From IMG/VR virus record IMGVR_UViG_3300023097_000004, positions 1 to 58,417 of that record: 58,417 nt of DNA. The stretch is one strand, 5' to 3'. The notes below the pieces were generated by a model. It searched no databases. It saw only the letters and a program-made list of their open reading frames with translations, and was not told the DNA's origin. The stretch's first letter is position 1. Every line of letters begins with the position of its first letter. Below, one piece after another: positions 25,561 to 34,126 of this stretch. This stretch comes from a virus. Made by a program: the position numbers and the translations under genes.

Positions 25561-26646
25561 ATGTCAGGAACAACCCCCAGAGTGGGACTTTACTTACCAG
25601 CAGATGATGGTAGTGAACCAATCAATGTAGCTACGGATCTAAACGACAACTTAGAGAAGATCGATGCTACTATGGGGTTTGTTCCTGCTCTGGAATCTAC
25701 TCCACCATCAACTACATTTAATGGTATGGGTAGATATAATACTGATACTGGTAAAGTAAGCTATAACAAGGCAGGTGTATGGACTCAGATCCTATCTGCT
25801 GGTGCGGCATTCGTAGGAGATATCCTTATGGATACTGCTAAGAAGATTGGTATTGGAACTTTAGTACCTAACTCAGTAATCGATGTTGTTGTAGCTACTA
25901 TTGCAGCACAACCTACTTTATTGAGATTCAGACAGGCAGCAGATACTCAATCACGTATGCAGCTTGATCATGATGGAATCAAGTTCGGACCTGGTAACGC
26001 TCTACCAGAGGTGCACTTGTACCGCCCTACAACAGCTCAGCTAGCTCTAGCAGGGGCAGGTCTATCACTAGGTAGTACTCTTGATGTTACAGGTGCTACG
26101 AGTGTAAATGATTTAGATGTATCAGGTGATTTAAACCTTGGTGGAGACGTAGTTACCGATTTAAATGTCGTAGGTAATATTTCAGGAACAGGTAAAGGCT
26201 ACACCCAGGTAATTCGAAAGACTACTGATGCAACAAGAACATCTAATGCTACAACTTCAGTAGATCCAGATATGGTTGTAGCATTAGCAGCAAATACAAA
26301 TTACCTTATCGAATTCTATATGATGATCTCAGGAACAGCAGGAGACTTTAAACTTGCTTGGAATGCACCTGCTGGATCTACGGTTTATCGTTGGTCTCTT
26401 GGTCCTGATGTAGCTGCAACATCTAACTCTAACGTAACAATGAGAACTAGTATTCACGTACCAGCCTCAGAACCAGCATTCGGAGTATTCTCAGATACTT
26501 CATGGAGTGGAGCGAAAGAAACAATTATTGTCCTTAATGGTGCAACAGCAGGTAACTTCCAATTGAAGTGGGCACAGAACACATCTAATGCTGCGGTAAC
26601 TACATTAAGAGCCAATTCATTTATGTTAGTCAGAAAAATTGACTAA
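25561..26646 (+). CDS. Tail fibre / receptor-binding protein candidate
   Basis: 361 residues, AGGAGG upstream. An N-terminal attachment-like part (P-R-V-G-L-Y-L-P near 6-13) is followed by a beta-repeat middle and a C-terminal domain related to that of the protein at 19181. The middle region (D-V-T-G-A-T-S-V-N-D-L-D-V-S-G near 180) looks like a triple-helical stalk. Receptor unknown. Confidence 0.62.
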   Translation: MSGTTPRVGLYLPADDGSEPINVATDLNDNLEKIDATMGFVPALESTPPSTTFNGMGRYNTDTGKVSYNKAGVWTQILSAGAAFVGDILMDTAKKIGIGTLVPNSVIDVVVATIAAQPTLLRFRQAADTQSRMQLDHDGIKFGPGNALPEVHLYRPTTAQLALAGAGLSLGSTLDVTGATSVNDLDVSGDLNLGGDVVTDLNVVGNISGTGKGYTQVIRKTTDATRTSNATTSVDPDMVVALAANTNYLIEFYMMISGTAGDFKLAWNAPAGSTVYRWSLGPDVAATSNSNVTMRTSIHVPASEPAFGVFSDTSWSGAKETIIVLNGATAGNFQLKWAQNTSNAAVTTLRANSFMLVRKID

Positions 26647-26694
26647 AGTAACAAGATCAATTATACTTAAGATAAGTAACTGTTTTACTTATCT
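26639..26694 (+). promoter_or_regulatory. Sigma70 promoter overlapping fibre stop codon, with hairpin at start site
   Basis: TTGACT (26639-26644), 17-nt spacer, TATACT (26662-26667). AGATAAGTAA (26670-26679) and TTACTTATCT (26685-26694) form a perfect 10-bp stem with loop CTGTT beginning 2 nt after the -10. The expected start site is inside the 5' arm. This promoter would drive the holin candidate and possibly the helicase/sigma block. Confidence 0.65.
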
Positions 26695-26711
26695 CCACAA
26701 GGAGGAAAGAA

Positions 26712-27041
26712 ATGGGAACCCTAGCTCTTATTGCTGCTGTAGTAAAGAAGTTTGTTGACTTTGTACGTCAGCTACGTGGTAAGGATACAAGTGCAATTGT
26801 TACTCAGCTACTAGCTTGGGTACTTGGAATTGTGGCTGTATACCTAACTGCTCACGTAGACTTCGCTTCAGCAGTCAGCTTTGCAAACATGTCTCTAGAC
26901 CAGATGGGACTATTGACACAGACTGTTCTAGGTATTCTAGTAGGTTCAGTTGGATCTGTTGGTAAGGATGCCCTAAAGGCCCTTGACAATAACCAGACAG
27001 AGGCAGCACCTAAGTTGGTACCTGACACTTACGAAAAGTAG
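26712..27041 (+). CDS. Small membrane protein, holin candidate
   Basis: 109 residues, AGGAGG upstream. Two hydrophobic segments (about 34-52 and 67-90), short charged N-terminus and a soluble charged tail. Position right after the tail fibre genes is a common site for lysis genes. No endolysin gene is adjacent, so the holin call is tentative. Confidence 0.5.
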   Translation: MGTLALIAAVVKKFVDFVRQLRGKDTSAIVTQLLAWVLGIVAVYLTAHVDFASAVSFANMSLDQMGLLTQTVLGILVGSVGSVGKDALKALDNNQTEAAPKLVPDTYEK

Positions 27042-27049
27042 AGGATAAT

Positions 27050-27220
27050 TTGACGAGCCGACTCCTACATTCACCTGCCGCTTCCCCTAACTGGGACAGG
27101 TATGCTACACTCTTAGAAGATGCATACTTGGCATTCCAAGAAGACGTGATCTACGTCGTGCAGGTAGTGGAGTCGGCTCGTTCGATTTCCACTAAGAAAA
27201 ACAAGCGAACTAAACTTTAG
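27050..27220 (+). CDS. Small TTG-start protein enclosed in a 13-bp inverted repeat
   Basis: 56 residues from TTG 27050 with AGAGGATA just upstream. Middle part W-D-R-Y-A-T-L-L-E-D-A-Y-L-A-F is an amphipathic helix; the end is strongly basic. ACGAGCCGACTCC (27053-27065) and GGAGTCGGCTCGT (27169-27181) are a perfect inverted repeat around most of the gene, and inner hairpins CTTGG-CATT-CCAAG and GACGT-GATCT-ACGTC are visible. It could be coding, a structured RNA, or both. No family recognised. Confidence 0.5.
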   Translation: MTSRLLHSPAASPNWDRYATLLEDAYLAFQEDVIYVVQVVESARSISTKKNKRTKL

Positions 27221-27228
27221 GAGTAAGC

Positions 27229-28836
27229 GTGCTGTTTGAGGCTAGTAAGCTGCCAGCGGCAAAAAAGGCAGCCGCAGCCAATAGAGTTAGAACACTAAAA
27301 GACGTAAAGCTACCAGATTTAAAATATTTTAATAGTGATCCTTGTGCTAACCATGAGGTCCCAAACCCTGCCTGCCAACAGTGCGGGGTTATTTTTCGCG
27401 CTCATCAGCGAGTGGGGGTAGCCTGGCTATTCTTAGCTGAAAAAGGATTGCTAGCTGATTCTGTCGGAACAGGAAAGACTATTCAAGCCGCTGGAATGCT
27501 CGCTATTATGAAAGAGGCCGGTGAGCTTGAAGAGGATAAAGTATTAGTAATCTGTAGACCTGCTGCCGTACCTCAGTGGGAAGATCAGCTAAATAGGCTT
27601 CTCAAGGACGTAAAGGTAATTGTAGGTGATGGTCCTAAGAAGAAGCGTATTGATAAGTACTTAGCGGCAGATTGGAATATCTGCGTCATTAGCTATCAGA
27701 TGCTTATCAATGATTTAGAGGCACTAGAACTTGCCTTTAATTTCCGTGCTGTATTTATTGATGACGTTGACCCTCTCCGCAATGGAGATACTGCAACATC
27801 ATATGCAATTAACAGGATTACCCGCAAGAGCGCACGTATTCCTATTCTTACAGGAACGCCTCTTCAGAAAAGGCTAAATGACCTTTATCACGTACTTCAA
27901 CCTCTTAACATTAGAGATATTTTAGGCTCGCCCATCTCCTTCGAGAGGAGGTATCTAGATAAGCAAACTGTAACTGAAACATCTAATGGTAAGATGATTA
28001 CTAGTAAGCGTGTAGTAGGTTATAGACATCTTGATGAATTTAAGGAAAAGATTGCGCACTTAACTCTAAGGCGTACAGCGGCAGATATTGATGATGTTGA
28101 TCTTCCTGCTGTAATCTCTACTAACGTATTCCTCGATCCTTATCCATTGCAGATGGAAAAGTACAATGACCTCAAGGCCGGTGTATTAAGAATTATCAAG
28201 GCCGAGGGCACTGAGGTTAAGAGAGCTACAGCTATTGCCAAGTTCATTTACGGAGCACAAATCTGTGGAGGACTTGCAGCATTAGGTGAGGCTGATAGGC
28301 CAAGGACATCAGTTAAGCTGGATTGGCTTGAAGATAAGTTAGTAGATGGTGACCTTAGCGAAGATAAAGTAGTAACCTTCATCAACTTTAGAAATAATGT
28401 TCGTGCCCTTCAGGCAAGGCTAGATAGAGCAGGAGTTCAATACGTTACTATTTGGGGAGAGAATAAGAATAATGCTGAGCGCTATGCTGCACAGCAGGAA
28501 TTCTGGCAGAACCCTGATTGTAGAGTATTGATTGGTACAACCTCAATTGAGCAGTCACTAAACCTACAGATTGCTAGGCATCTAGTAAATGTGGATATGA
28601 TTATGAATCCTTCAAGAATGGAACAGCTAGCCGGTCGTGTAAGGCGAGATGGCTCAGCTCATAAGTCAGTTTACGTTCATAACCTTCTTACTATAGGTAC
28701 GCAGGAGGAAGGTTATCTTCCTGCTCTTGAGCGTGAGCAGGCTCTTATTGATCATATCTGGGATTCTCGTAGTGAATTGTTTGCTGCACTATCTCCACTT
28801 GAATTGCTTCAAATGATCGGGGGTAGTAGTAGGTGA
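27229..28836 (+). CDS. SNF2-family DEAD/H helicase
   Basis: 535 residues, GTG start with AGGAG upstream. Motifs in order: zinc-like C-x9-C-x2-C near 39-52, Walker A L-A-D-S-V-G-T-G-K-T (75-84), motif Ia I-C-R-P-A-A-V-P-Q-W (108-117), motif II I-D-D-V-D (177-181), motif III T-G-T-P-L-Q-K near 208, and in the second domain I-N-F-R near 385, T-T-S-I-E-Q-S-L-N-L-Q near 436 and Q-L-A-G-R-V-R-R near 466. Remodels or translocates on duplex DNA in replication, recombination or transcription. Overlaps the sigma factor gene by 4 nt. Confidence 0.9.
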   Translation: MLFEASKLPAAKKAAAANRVRTLKDVKLPDLKYFNSDPCANHEVPNPACQQCGVIFRAHQRVGVAWLFLAEKGLLADSVGTGKTIQAAGMLAIMKEAGELEEDKVLVICRPAAVPQWEDQLNRLLKDVKVIVGDGPKKKRIDKYLAADWNICVISYQMLINDLEALELAFNFRAVFIDDVDPLRNGDTATSYAINRITRKSARIPILTGTPLQKRLNDLYHVLQPLNIRDILGSPISFERRYLDKQTVTETSNGKMITSKRVVGYRHLDEFKEKIAHLTLRRTAADIDDVDLPAVISTNVFLDPYPLQMEKYNDLKAGVLRIIKAEGTEVKRATAIAKFIYGAQICGGLAALGEADRPRTSVKLDWLEDKLVDGDLSEDKVVTFINFRNNVRALQARLDRAGVQYVTIWGENKNNAERYAAQQEFWQNPDCRVLIGTTSIEQSLNLQIARHLVNVDMIMNPSRMEQLAGRVRRDGSAHKSVYVHNLLTIGTQEEGYLPALEREQALIDHIWDSRSELFAALSPLELLQMIGGSSR

Positions 28837-29561
28837 ATTACGATAAAGATACTCTGATCCTACAGCATCTTAGTTTGGCTAAGCAGATTGCGCTGCGAGA
28901 GTGGCGCACTGCTACCCATGCATTAGATAAAGATGACATGCTAGGATTAGCTTATTTAGGTCTTACTGATGCGGCTAATCGCTGGGAATCGTACTGTGAA
29001 CGTAAAGGGTATGAGCCTAGTGCTGTGCAGTACTTCAAGGTCTTTGCTAGCCTAAGGATTCGTGGTACTATCAGGGATAGTATACGTTCAGATGATTGGG
29101 CTACCAGAACTCTCAGAAGTAAATCTAAGAGACTAAAAGAGGCAGGCCAGGATGAGGGAGTACCTGTAGAGGTACTTGCTGAACGTACTGAGATGACTGT
29201 ATCTGAAATCAATAAGGTCAATGCTAGATTAGCTGCTAGGCCAGTCAGTTTAGATGCTCACCTTAACACATCTGGATCAGGATATGAATCAGGTAACTCT
29301 AATGAGAATCAAGTAAAGGATGAAATCGATACAGAAGGTTCAGTATTCGCAAAAGAGATGACAGATATCTTCATTGATACTGTTCGTAGTCTTCCAATAG
29401 CTGAGCAACTTGTATTGGTACTACATTACTACAGTAGACTAGATTTTAGAAAAATTTCAGAGGAACTTGATTTAGCTGAACCTAAAATTTCTCAATTACA
29501 TGCTTCGGCAGTGTCATCAGTTAAAGAAGCATTATTATACGCAGCAGTAGAAAGAGGATAA
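28833..29561 (+). CDS. Sigma factor of the FliA/WhiG (sigma28-like) group
   Basis: 242 residues, GTG start overlapping the helicase stop. Region 2 near 33-100 has D-D-M-L-G-L-A-Y-L-G-L-T-D-A-A and the hallmark F-A-S-L-R-I-R-G-T-I-R-D-S-I-R-S-D-D-W followed by R-T-L-R-S-K-S-K-R. This matches the RIRGAxxDxLRSxDWxPRxxR signature of FliA/WhiG and the related SigB/SigF group. Region 4 near 187-235 is a helix-turn-helix with R-K-I-S-E-E-L-D-L-A-E-P-K-I-S-Q-L-H. FliA/WhiG sigma factors read a GCCGATAA -10. CCGATA-like motifs precede many late genes here, so it is probably the late transcription switch. It is inferred, not shown. Confidence 0.88.
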   Translation: MNYDKDTLILQHLSLAKQIALREWRTATHALDKDDMLGLAYLGLTDAANRWESYCERKGYEPSAVQYFKVFASLRIRGTIRDSIRSDDWATRTLRSKSKRLKEAGQDEGVPVEVLAERTEMTVSEINKVNARLAARPVSLDAHLNTSGSGYESGNSNENQVKDEIDTEGSVFAKEMTDIFIDTVRSLPIAEQLVLVLHYYSRLDFRKISEELDLAEPKISQLHASAVSSVKEALLYAAVERG

Positions 29562-30014
29562 GTGTCACTACCTATTAAAATTAAAAGGCTACACGATTTA
29601 GCTAAAATTCCTACATACTCTAAGTATGGAGATGCTGGCGCAGACATTTACTCTATCGATTATGGAGTATTAGATCCAGGGGAACAGAGATTAATTTCTA
29701 CAGGAATCGCTATTGAAATTCCTTATGGTTGGGTTGGCCTTATTCATCCTAGGTCTGGGCTAGCAGCTAAGCTTGGTGTAACTGTTTTGAACTCTCCTGG
29801 AACAATCGATGCAGGTTTCCGTGGAGAGATTAGAATTAATTTACATAACACTAACGTAACACCATACTCATTCTGTATTCACGATAGAATTGCTCAGATT
29901 ATTTTTCAAGAAGTTGGTATCGCTGACTTTGAAGAGGTAGATGAATTAAGCAATTCTGTTCGTGGTTTAGGTGGGCATGGATCTACAGGAGGTTTTAATG
30001 CCAGCAGGGTTTAG
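29562..30014 (+). CDS. dut: dUTPase (dUTP pyrophosphatase)
   Basis: 150 residues, GTG start directly after the sigma factor stop. All five trimeric dUTPase motifs are visible: G-D-A-G-A-D (22-27), P-R-S-G-L-A near 65-70, G-T-I-D-A-G-F-R-G-E-I near 82-92, R-I-A-Q-I-I-F near 107-113, and R-G-L-G-G-H-G-S-T-G-G near 135-145. Converts dUTP to dUMP, limiting uracil in DNA and feeding dTMP synthesis. Confidence 0.96.
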   Translation: MSLPIKIKRLHDLAKIPTYSKYGDAGADIYSIDYGVLDPGEQRLISTGIAIEIPYGWVGLIHPRSGLAAKLGVTVLNSPGTIDAGFRGEIRINLHNTNVTPYSFCIHDRIAQIIFQEVGIADFEEVDELSNSVRGLGGHGSTGGFNASRV

Positions 30015-30267
30015 AAATAGAACAGTAAAGCCCGACCTCTCCCGTCCTAAGGTTGATTTAGACCGAACAGGTGTGATAAGGGAGTGGCGTGAGGTAGAGG
30101 TGCAGGATCTTGTCGAAGGTGATACAGTAGCAGGTATGGGTGTTGTGGTATCTACCATGCCAACATGTCGAGGTGAGATTGTCCTTGAAGTTGGATTACC
30201 TGTAACTAAAACTCATTTCATTAATGAGAGTGATATCCTTAAGGCATTCGTTAAGAAAGGAAGTTAA
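29998..30267 (+). CDS. Small hypothetical protein overlapping dUTPase end
   Basis: 89 residues from ATG 29998, chosen for its ACAGGAGG 5 nt upstream; overlaps dut by 17 nt. Beta-rich, with R-E-V-E-V-Q-D-L-V-E-G-D-T-V-A-G-M-G resembling a small SH3/OB-like barrel. Function unknown; sits between dut and the helicase gene. Confidence 0.6.
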   Translation: MPAGFRNRTVKPDLSRPKVDLDRTGVIREWREVEVQDLVEGDTVAGMGVVVSTMPTCRGEIVLEVGLPVTKTHFINESDILKAFVKKGS

Positions 30268-31730
30268 TGGCTCGTACCTCGTTAGAGCATAGTAAGGTAG
30301 TACTTGGAGCAATTCTTCCTAAGCGTCTAGACCTTCTCAATAAGGCTTTGATTCAGCTTACTGTAGATCATTTCCCTGATCCTCAGTATAAGGCTCTTTA
30401 CATGCTTATGGAACGCTACCTGGAAACTGCTGGTGGTGTACTTACTAAGAATGCATTGATTGAGCAGCTTAGTAAGAGAAATGTAGATGCAGGTAAGATT
30501 GCTTTATACGAAACTACCTATGATGTACTTGCTGCATCTGAGGTAGATGAATCTGATTTTAAGTGGAGTGTCGAGCAGCTTAAGGAACTAGCTGCTGCTC
30601 AAGATACTGCTCAGGCAATTACTGAAGGTATGGAAATCCTTAACCGTGGAGCTAAAGACTCTAAAGGTGAGGATCTATTCGGTCACGATGATGCACGTAA
30701 ACATATCCTTACTAAGTTTGCTGAAATCGATAGAGACCTCAGTATGCAAGAATCTCCTGAGGGTGATTCACGTACCGAGGCTGAAGAGATTATGCAAGAG
30801 TACTTATCAGCTAGGACGTTTGGCGGTATCAAGTTTGGTATTCCTGAACTAGATGATAAGCTTGGTGGAGGTTTACAGAATGGTGAACTAGACTTAGTAG
30901 TAGGGTATTCATCATCTGGTAAGACTAGCCTTGCAACTATTCAATTAGCTTGGCACGCAGCTATCATGCAAGGAAAGAATGTAGTTATCTGTACTTCAGA
31001 GACACTACGTCCACAGGTAAGGCGTAAGCTAATCTGTAGGCATAGTAAGTTACCTCAATTCGGGCTTGATGAAGGAATCAATTCACGAGACTTAAAGCGA
31101 GGTAAGGGATATCTTAAGCCTGAAGAGGAAGCTATTCTTCCTGCTATCCTAGATGATTACACATCTGATAATCCTAATTATGGCAAACTAGTTATCGTTC
31201 AGATTCCTAGAGGTGCTACAATCGGTACAGTAGAGGGTAAACTACTCAGATATCAGCGAGAGTTCCAAGTAGATTTGGCTATCGTAGACTATCTTGCTCT
31301 ACTGAGATCAGATCGTAAACGTTCAAGTATGCGTGAAGAGCTTTCAGCTATTGTGCAAGAAGCTAAGCAGATGGCTACTACATTTGATGATGGTCGTGGT
31401 ATTCCTGTAGTTAGTCCTTGGCAGGTAAACCGTGATTCATGGAAGGAAGCTCAGAAGGCTGGTAGTTATAATTCATCAGCTCTAGCAGAAACCTCTGAGG
31501 CTACCTCATCATCTGATGTTGTAATTTCTTTGCTTGAGCCAGAGGGTGTGGACTCTCGTTATACTGACTTGATTATGCAGGTAGTAAAGAATCGTGATGG
31601 TGAGAAGTCTAATAGAATTGATGTTAGTGTAGATTATGCAACTAGTTTCTTTTCTACAGATAGAAGAAGTACCGGGAACAGTGTAGGTAACTTCCTTCTA
31701 TCACCTGATACCGTCTTTGGTGGTCTGTAG
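30267..31730 (+). CDS. DnaB-like replicative helicase
   Basis: 487 residues, start overlapping the previous stop by one base. N-terminal helical domain (about 1-130), linker, then RecA-like ATPase: Walker A V-G-Y-S-S-S-G-K-T-S near 211-220, Walker B L-A-I-V-D-Y-L-A-L-L near 335-344, and S-P-W-Q-V-N-R-D near 383-390 (the Q/N sensor loop), followed by R-D-G-E-K near 443. Unwinds DNA at the replication fork and probably loads with the primase-like protein at 32034. Confidence 0.85.
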   Translation: MARTSLEHSKVVLGAILPKRLDLLNKALIQLTVDHFPDPQYKALYMLMERYLETAGGVLTKNALIEQLSKRNVDAGKIALYETTYDVLAASEVDESDFKWSVEQLKELAAAQDTAQAITEGMEILNRGAKDSKGEDLFGHDDARKHILTKFAEIDRDLSMQESPEGDSRTEAEEIMQEYLSARTFGGIKFGIPELDDKLGGGLQNGELDLVVGYSSSGKTSLATIQLAWHAAIMQGKNVVICTSETLRPQVRRKLICRHSKLPQFGLDEGINSRDLKRGKGYLKPEEEAILPAILDDYTSDNPNYGKLVIVQIPRGATIGTVEGKLLRYQREFQVDLAIVDYLALLRSDRKRSSMREELSAIVQEAKQMATTFDDGRGIPVVSPWQVNRDSWKEAQKAGSYNSSALAETSEATSSSDVVISLLEPEGVDSRYTDLIMQVVKNRDGEKSNRIDVSVDYATSFFSTDRRSTGNSVGNFLLSPDTVFGGL

Positions 31731-31735
31731 TTACG

Positions 31736-31798
31736 TTGACAAGGCTGGTCTGATACACTAGACTGGCCTTGCTTCATATACCGATAATTTTAATATGA
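31736..31798 (+). promoter_or_regulatory. Tandem promoter region with inverted repeats
   Basis: TTGACA (31736-31741), 17-nt spacer, TAGACT (31759-31764). Arms 31740-31751 and 31760-31771 pair over 12 bp with two G-U pairs and contain the spacer and -10. Just downstream CCGATAA (31781-31787) lies in the loop of CTTCATAT/ATATGAGG (31772-31779, 31793-31800, one G-U). Two promoter types may therefore serve the primase/clamp-loader operon. Confidence 0.6.
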
Positions 31799-31827
31799 GG
31801 TACACGCCACTGAAAGGGGCTTAAATA

Positions 31828-32034
31828 ATGGAATCACTAACTAGTTCTGATAGATGCGATAGTTGTTCGGCTCAGGGGTATGTAGTTGTCGTAAGGAAAG
31901 GACACTCAGATTTTATTTTCTGTGGTCATCATTACGCTAAACTAGCAACCTCACTTGAGGCGGCAGGCTGGACTGTATCCGTAGATACTCGTGAGCTTCT
32001 AACTCGTAGGCCAGTAGGTGCAGAGGTAAGTTAA
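31828..32034 (+). CDS. DUF7455-like small zinc protein
   Basis: 68 residues, AAAGGGG upstream. C-D-S-C-S-A-Q-G-Y-V near 10-19 and F-I-F-C-G-H-H-Y near 29-36 match the CxxC...CxxH pattern of a small protein family widespread in actinobacteria and their phages. Structural zinc is likely; function unknown. Ends on the start of the next gene. Confidence 0.7.
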   Translation: MESLTSSDRCDSCSAQGYVVVVRKGHSDFIFCGHHYAKLATSLEAAGWTVSVDTRELLTRRPVGAEVS

Positions 32035-32609
32035 TGAAACTAGGTCAGAGAACATCATGGATTGACCAAGCCAATAATAATGTTAAGATAACTGATGTTC
32101 TAGAAAGTATAGGAGTATTCGTACCTTCTACTATTCTCAATGGTGGAAATAAGAAGATCCACTGCCCATTTGGATTTTATCATTCAGATGGTGGGTATGC
32201 CAAAGCAATGCGTGTATACCTAGCGAATAACACAGTGTGGTGTTTTTCGTGCAGTAAAAGATATAGTCCTGTCTCACTAGCATCTGCCGCGTGGGACATC
32301 TCTTGGCCAGCAGCCGCTATGAGGCTCTTAGAGGACTCTGGTTTTAAGCCTAAGAGCTTAGAAGAACGTTGGGCTGATGCGGTAGCTACGGAGAAAGTAG
32401 AGCCGGATTTATTAGCTCTGGCTGATGCCTTGAAGATGTTCTGTTCGGGGGTTAGGCCAGATTGGAATATAGTTCAGTTAGATGATAAGGTAGGTACTAA
32501 ACTTAATCAATGCCTGGACTTACTTAATGCAGTAAAATCAGATGAAGATGCTGTAAAGTGGCTTAATGTCTGTAAGCAGGTAATGACTAAAACTTTAGGA
32601 GACCTATAA
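32034..32609 (+). CDS. CHC2-type zinc-finger primase-like protein
   Basis: 191 residues. After a short helix, H-C-P-F-G-F-Y-H near 43-50 and W-C-F-S-C near 66-70 give the C-x5-H...C-x2-C primase zinc motif (C44, H50, C67, C70). The TOPRIM catalytic domain is missing, so this is either a priming accessory or half of a split primase. Gene order next to DnaB-like helicase and clamp-loader genes supports a replication role. Confidence 0.72.
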   Translation: MKLGQRTSWIDQANNNVKITDVLESIGVFVPSTILNGGNKKIHCPFGFYHSDGGYAKAMRVYLANNTVWCFSCSKRYSPVSLASAAWDISWPAAAMRLLEDSGFKPKSLEERWADAVATEKVEPDLLALADALKMFCSGVRPDWNIVQLDDKVGTKLNQCLDLLNAVKSDEDAVKWLNVCKQVMTKTLGDL

Positions 32610-33022
32610 TGCCATGTACTGAAACAGTAGCAAGAGGGCAAAAAGAATATGATTTCTTTTCCCAAATGACTATGGATACTAATAGGTTATCTTGTTGTGG
32701 CCCTATTACTACTTTAGCATTTGGTGGTCCTGCTCTTGAGCACCTACTACTAGCATTACAACAGATTGGGATGGATGAAGGATACCTTGACGCCTTTAAC
32801 GCTCAGGTGGTAGACTCAGAGTTCGTCTCAGCTGAGATGTGCGCTAAGCACTGGATCATGCATAGTAGAACGATCGGTGCACTAGCACTACACACAGAAG
32901 ATCAGACACAAGCAGAGATTGCTTACTATATCTATATGCTTGTGTGTGTAGCTAATGAGTGGGATAATAAAGAAATCAGTAACTATCTCAAGACGGTAGT
33001 TGCAATGGAAAAGAAAGAGTAA
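32609..33022 (+). CDS. Hypothetical helical protein
   Basis: 137 residues, start overlapping the previous stop. Several Cys near the N-terminus (M-P-C-T, S-C-C-G-P) but no clean zinc spacing; the rest is helical. No family recognised. Cotranscribed with primase-like and phosphoesterase genes. Confidence 0.55.
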   Translation: MPCTETVARGQKEYDFFSQMTMDTNRLSCCGPITTLAFGGPALEHLLLALQQIGMDEGYLDAFNAQVVDSEFVSAEMCAKHWIMHSRTIGALALHTEDQTQAEIAYYIYMLVCVANEWDNKEISNYLKTVVAMEKKE

Positions 33023-33024
33023 CT

Positions 33025-33879
33025 ATGTCTAAGATCATGTTGCTAGGCGATACTCATGGCAACACAAAATTTATTTTCAGAGCAATTAGAGAAGCTAAAG
33101 CTCAAGGTGTTAGCTGGATTTACCAAGTAGGAGACTTTGGATATTGGGAGCATTCTCCTTGGGGAGTAGTGTATCTTAATCATGTAAGTGAAGCTTTAAT
33201 GGATGCTAAGATTGAATTAGTATTTATTCAGGGTAATCATGATAAGGTATCTCTTATTCCAGAGAAGTACAGCGCTATGCAGGGATTTTACTCTATCCGT
33301 CCTGGTCTATGGTATGCTCCTAATGGAACCTTTTGGGATTTTCATGGGAAATCATTTCTAGTTCTTGGTGGAGCTTACTCTGTAGATAAGGATATTCGTC
33401 TAGAGGATGAGGACATTAAAGCCCATCAAGAGGCTAAGGTAATGTTTGCTAAGAGCGGATATCCTTGGGCTCGTTGCCTAGATGAGGCACGTCAGAAAAC
33501 TGCTGGAACTTCTTGGTTTCCTGAGGAAGAAATGTCAGATAGTGATTTGGATAGAATCCTAGATGAGGTTAAGAATGAGCGAGTAGATGTTATTCTAGCT
33601 CACGATAAGCCTATCTCTAGTAATCCAATGACCAAGCTTCTTCCTATTCCAGAGACAATTCCTAACCAGCGCAGATTGCAGAAGGCTGTAAACACTCTTC
33701 AGCCTAAAATGTTTGTGCATGGACATTTGCATGTACGCTATAGAGATACTATTCGCTGTGGTGACGATAATGCATATACACTGGTTGAAGGGCTTGGTGC
33801 TGATGTACCTAACTTCAATCAATCCAGAACTGATTGGCGCGCAAATGATGCGTGGGAGATCCTAACTATAGGAGAATGA
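33025..33879 (+). CDS. Calcineurin-like phosphoesterase
   Basis: 284 residues. Complete metallophosphoesterase motif set: G-D-T-H-G-N (8-13), Q-V-G-D-F-G-Y (35-41), Q-G-N-H-D-K (70-75), L-A-H-D-K-P near 191-196 and V-H-G-H-L-H near 230-235. Acts on a phosphoester of unknown identity; homologues include Ser/Thr phosphatases and nucleic acid or cyclic nucleotide hydrolases. Confidence 0.85.
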   Translation: MSKIMLLGDTHGNTKFIFRAIREAKAQGVSWIYQVGDFGYWEHSPWGVVYLNHVSEALMDAKIELVFIQGNHDKVSLIPEKYSAMQGFYSIRPGLWYAPNGTFWDFHGKSFLVLGGAYSVDKDIRLEDEDIKAHQEAKVMFAKSGYPWARCLDEARQKTAGTSWFPEEEMSDSDLDRILDEVKNERVDVILAHDKPISSNPMTKLLPIPETIPNQRRLQKAVNTLQPKMFVHGHLHVRYRDTIRCGDDNAYTLVEGLGADVPNFNQSRTDWRANDAWEILTIGE

Positions 33880-33886
33880 GAATCTT

Positions 33887-34084
33887 GTGTTAGTGCATGA
33901 GGCTATCGAATTAGAAGTAAAATTATATGTTGGTTATTGTGAATTAGCAGCAAAGCATGAGCCAGATGAGTATATCTACAGGTTGATGGCTCATGCTGTC
34001 TTTTATCATATTCTTGAGCTACGTAGCACTAACCGATATTCCCCTCTTGGTGTCTTTGTAACGAGTAAACTCACCGATTCTTAA
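33887..34084 (+). CDS. Small hypothetical protein
   Basis: 65 residues from GTG 33887 (AGGAG 12 nt upstream; GTG 33893 is an alternative start). Helical with aromatic residues; no motif. A CCGATT (34074-34079) lies over its 3' end, 47 nt before the next start, and may be a promoter element for the following gene. Confidence 0.45.
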   Translation: MLVHEAIELEVKLYVGYCELAAKHEPDEYIYRLMAHAVFYHILELRSTNRYSPLGVFVTSKLTDS

Positions 34085-34126
34085 TAAGTGGCTAAATACA
34101 AGCCCTGATTGAGATGAGGTAAGGTT

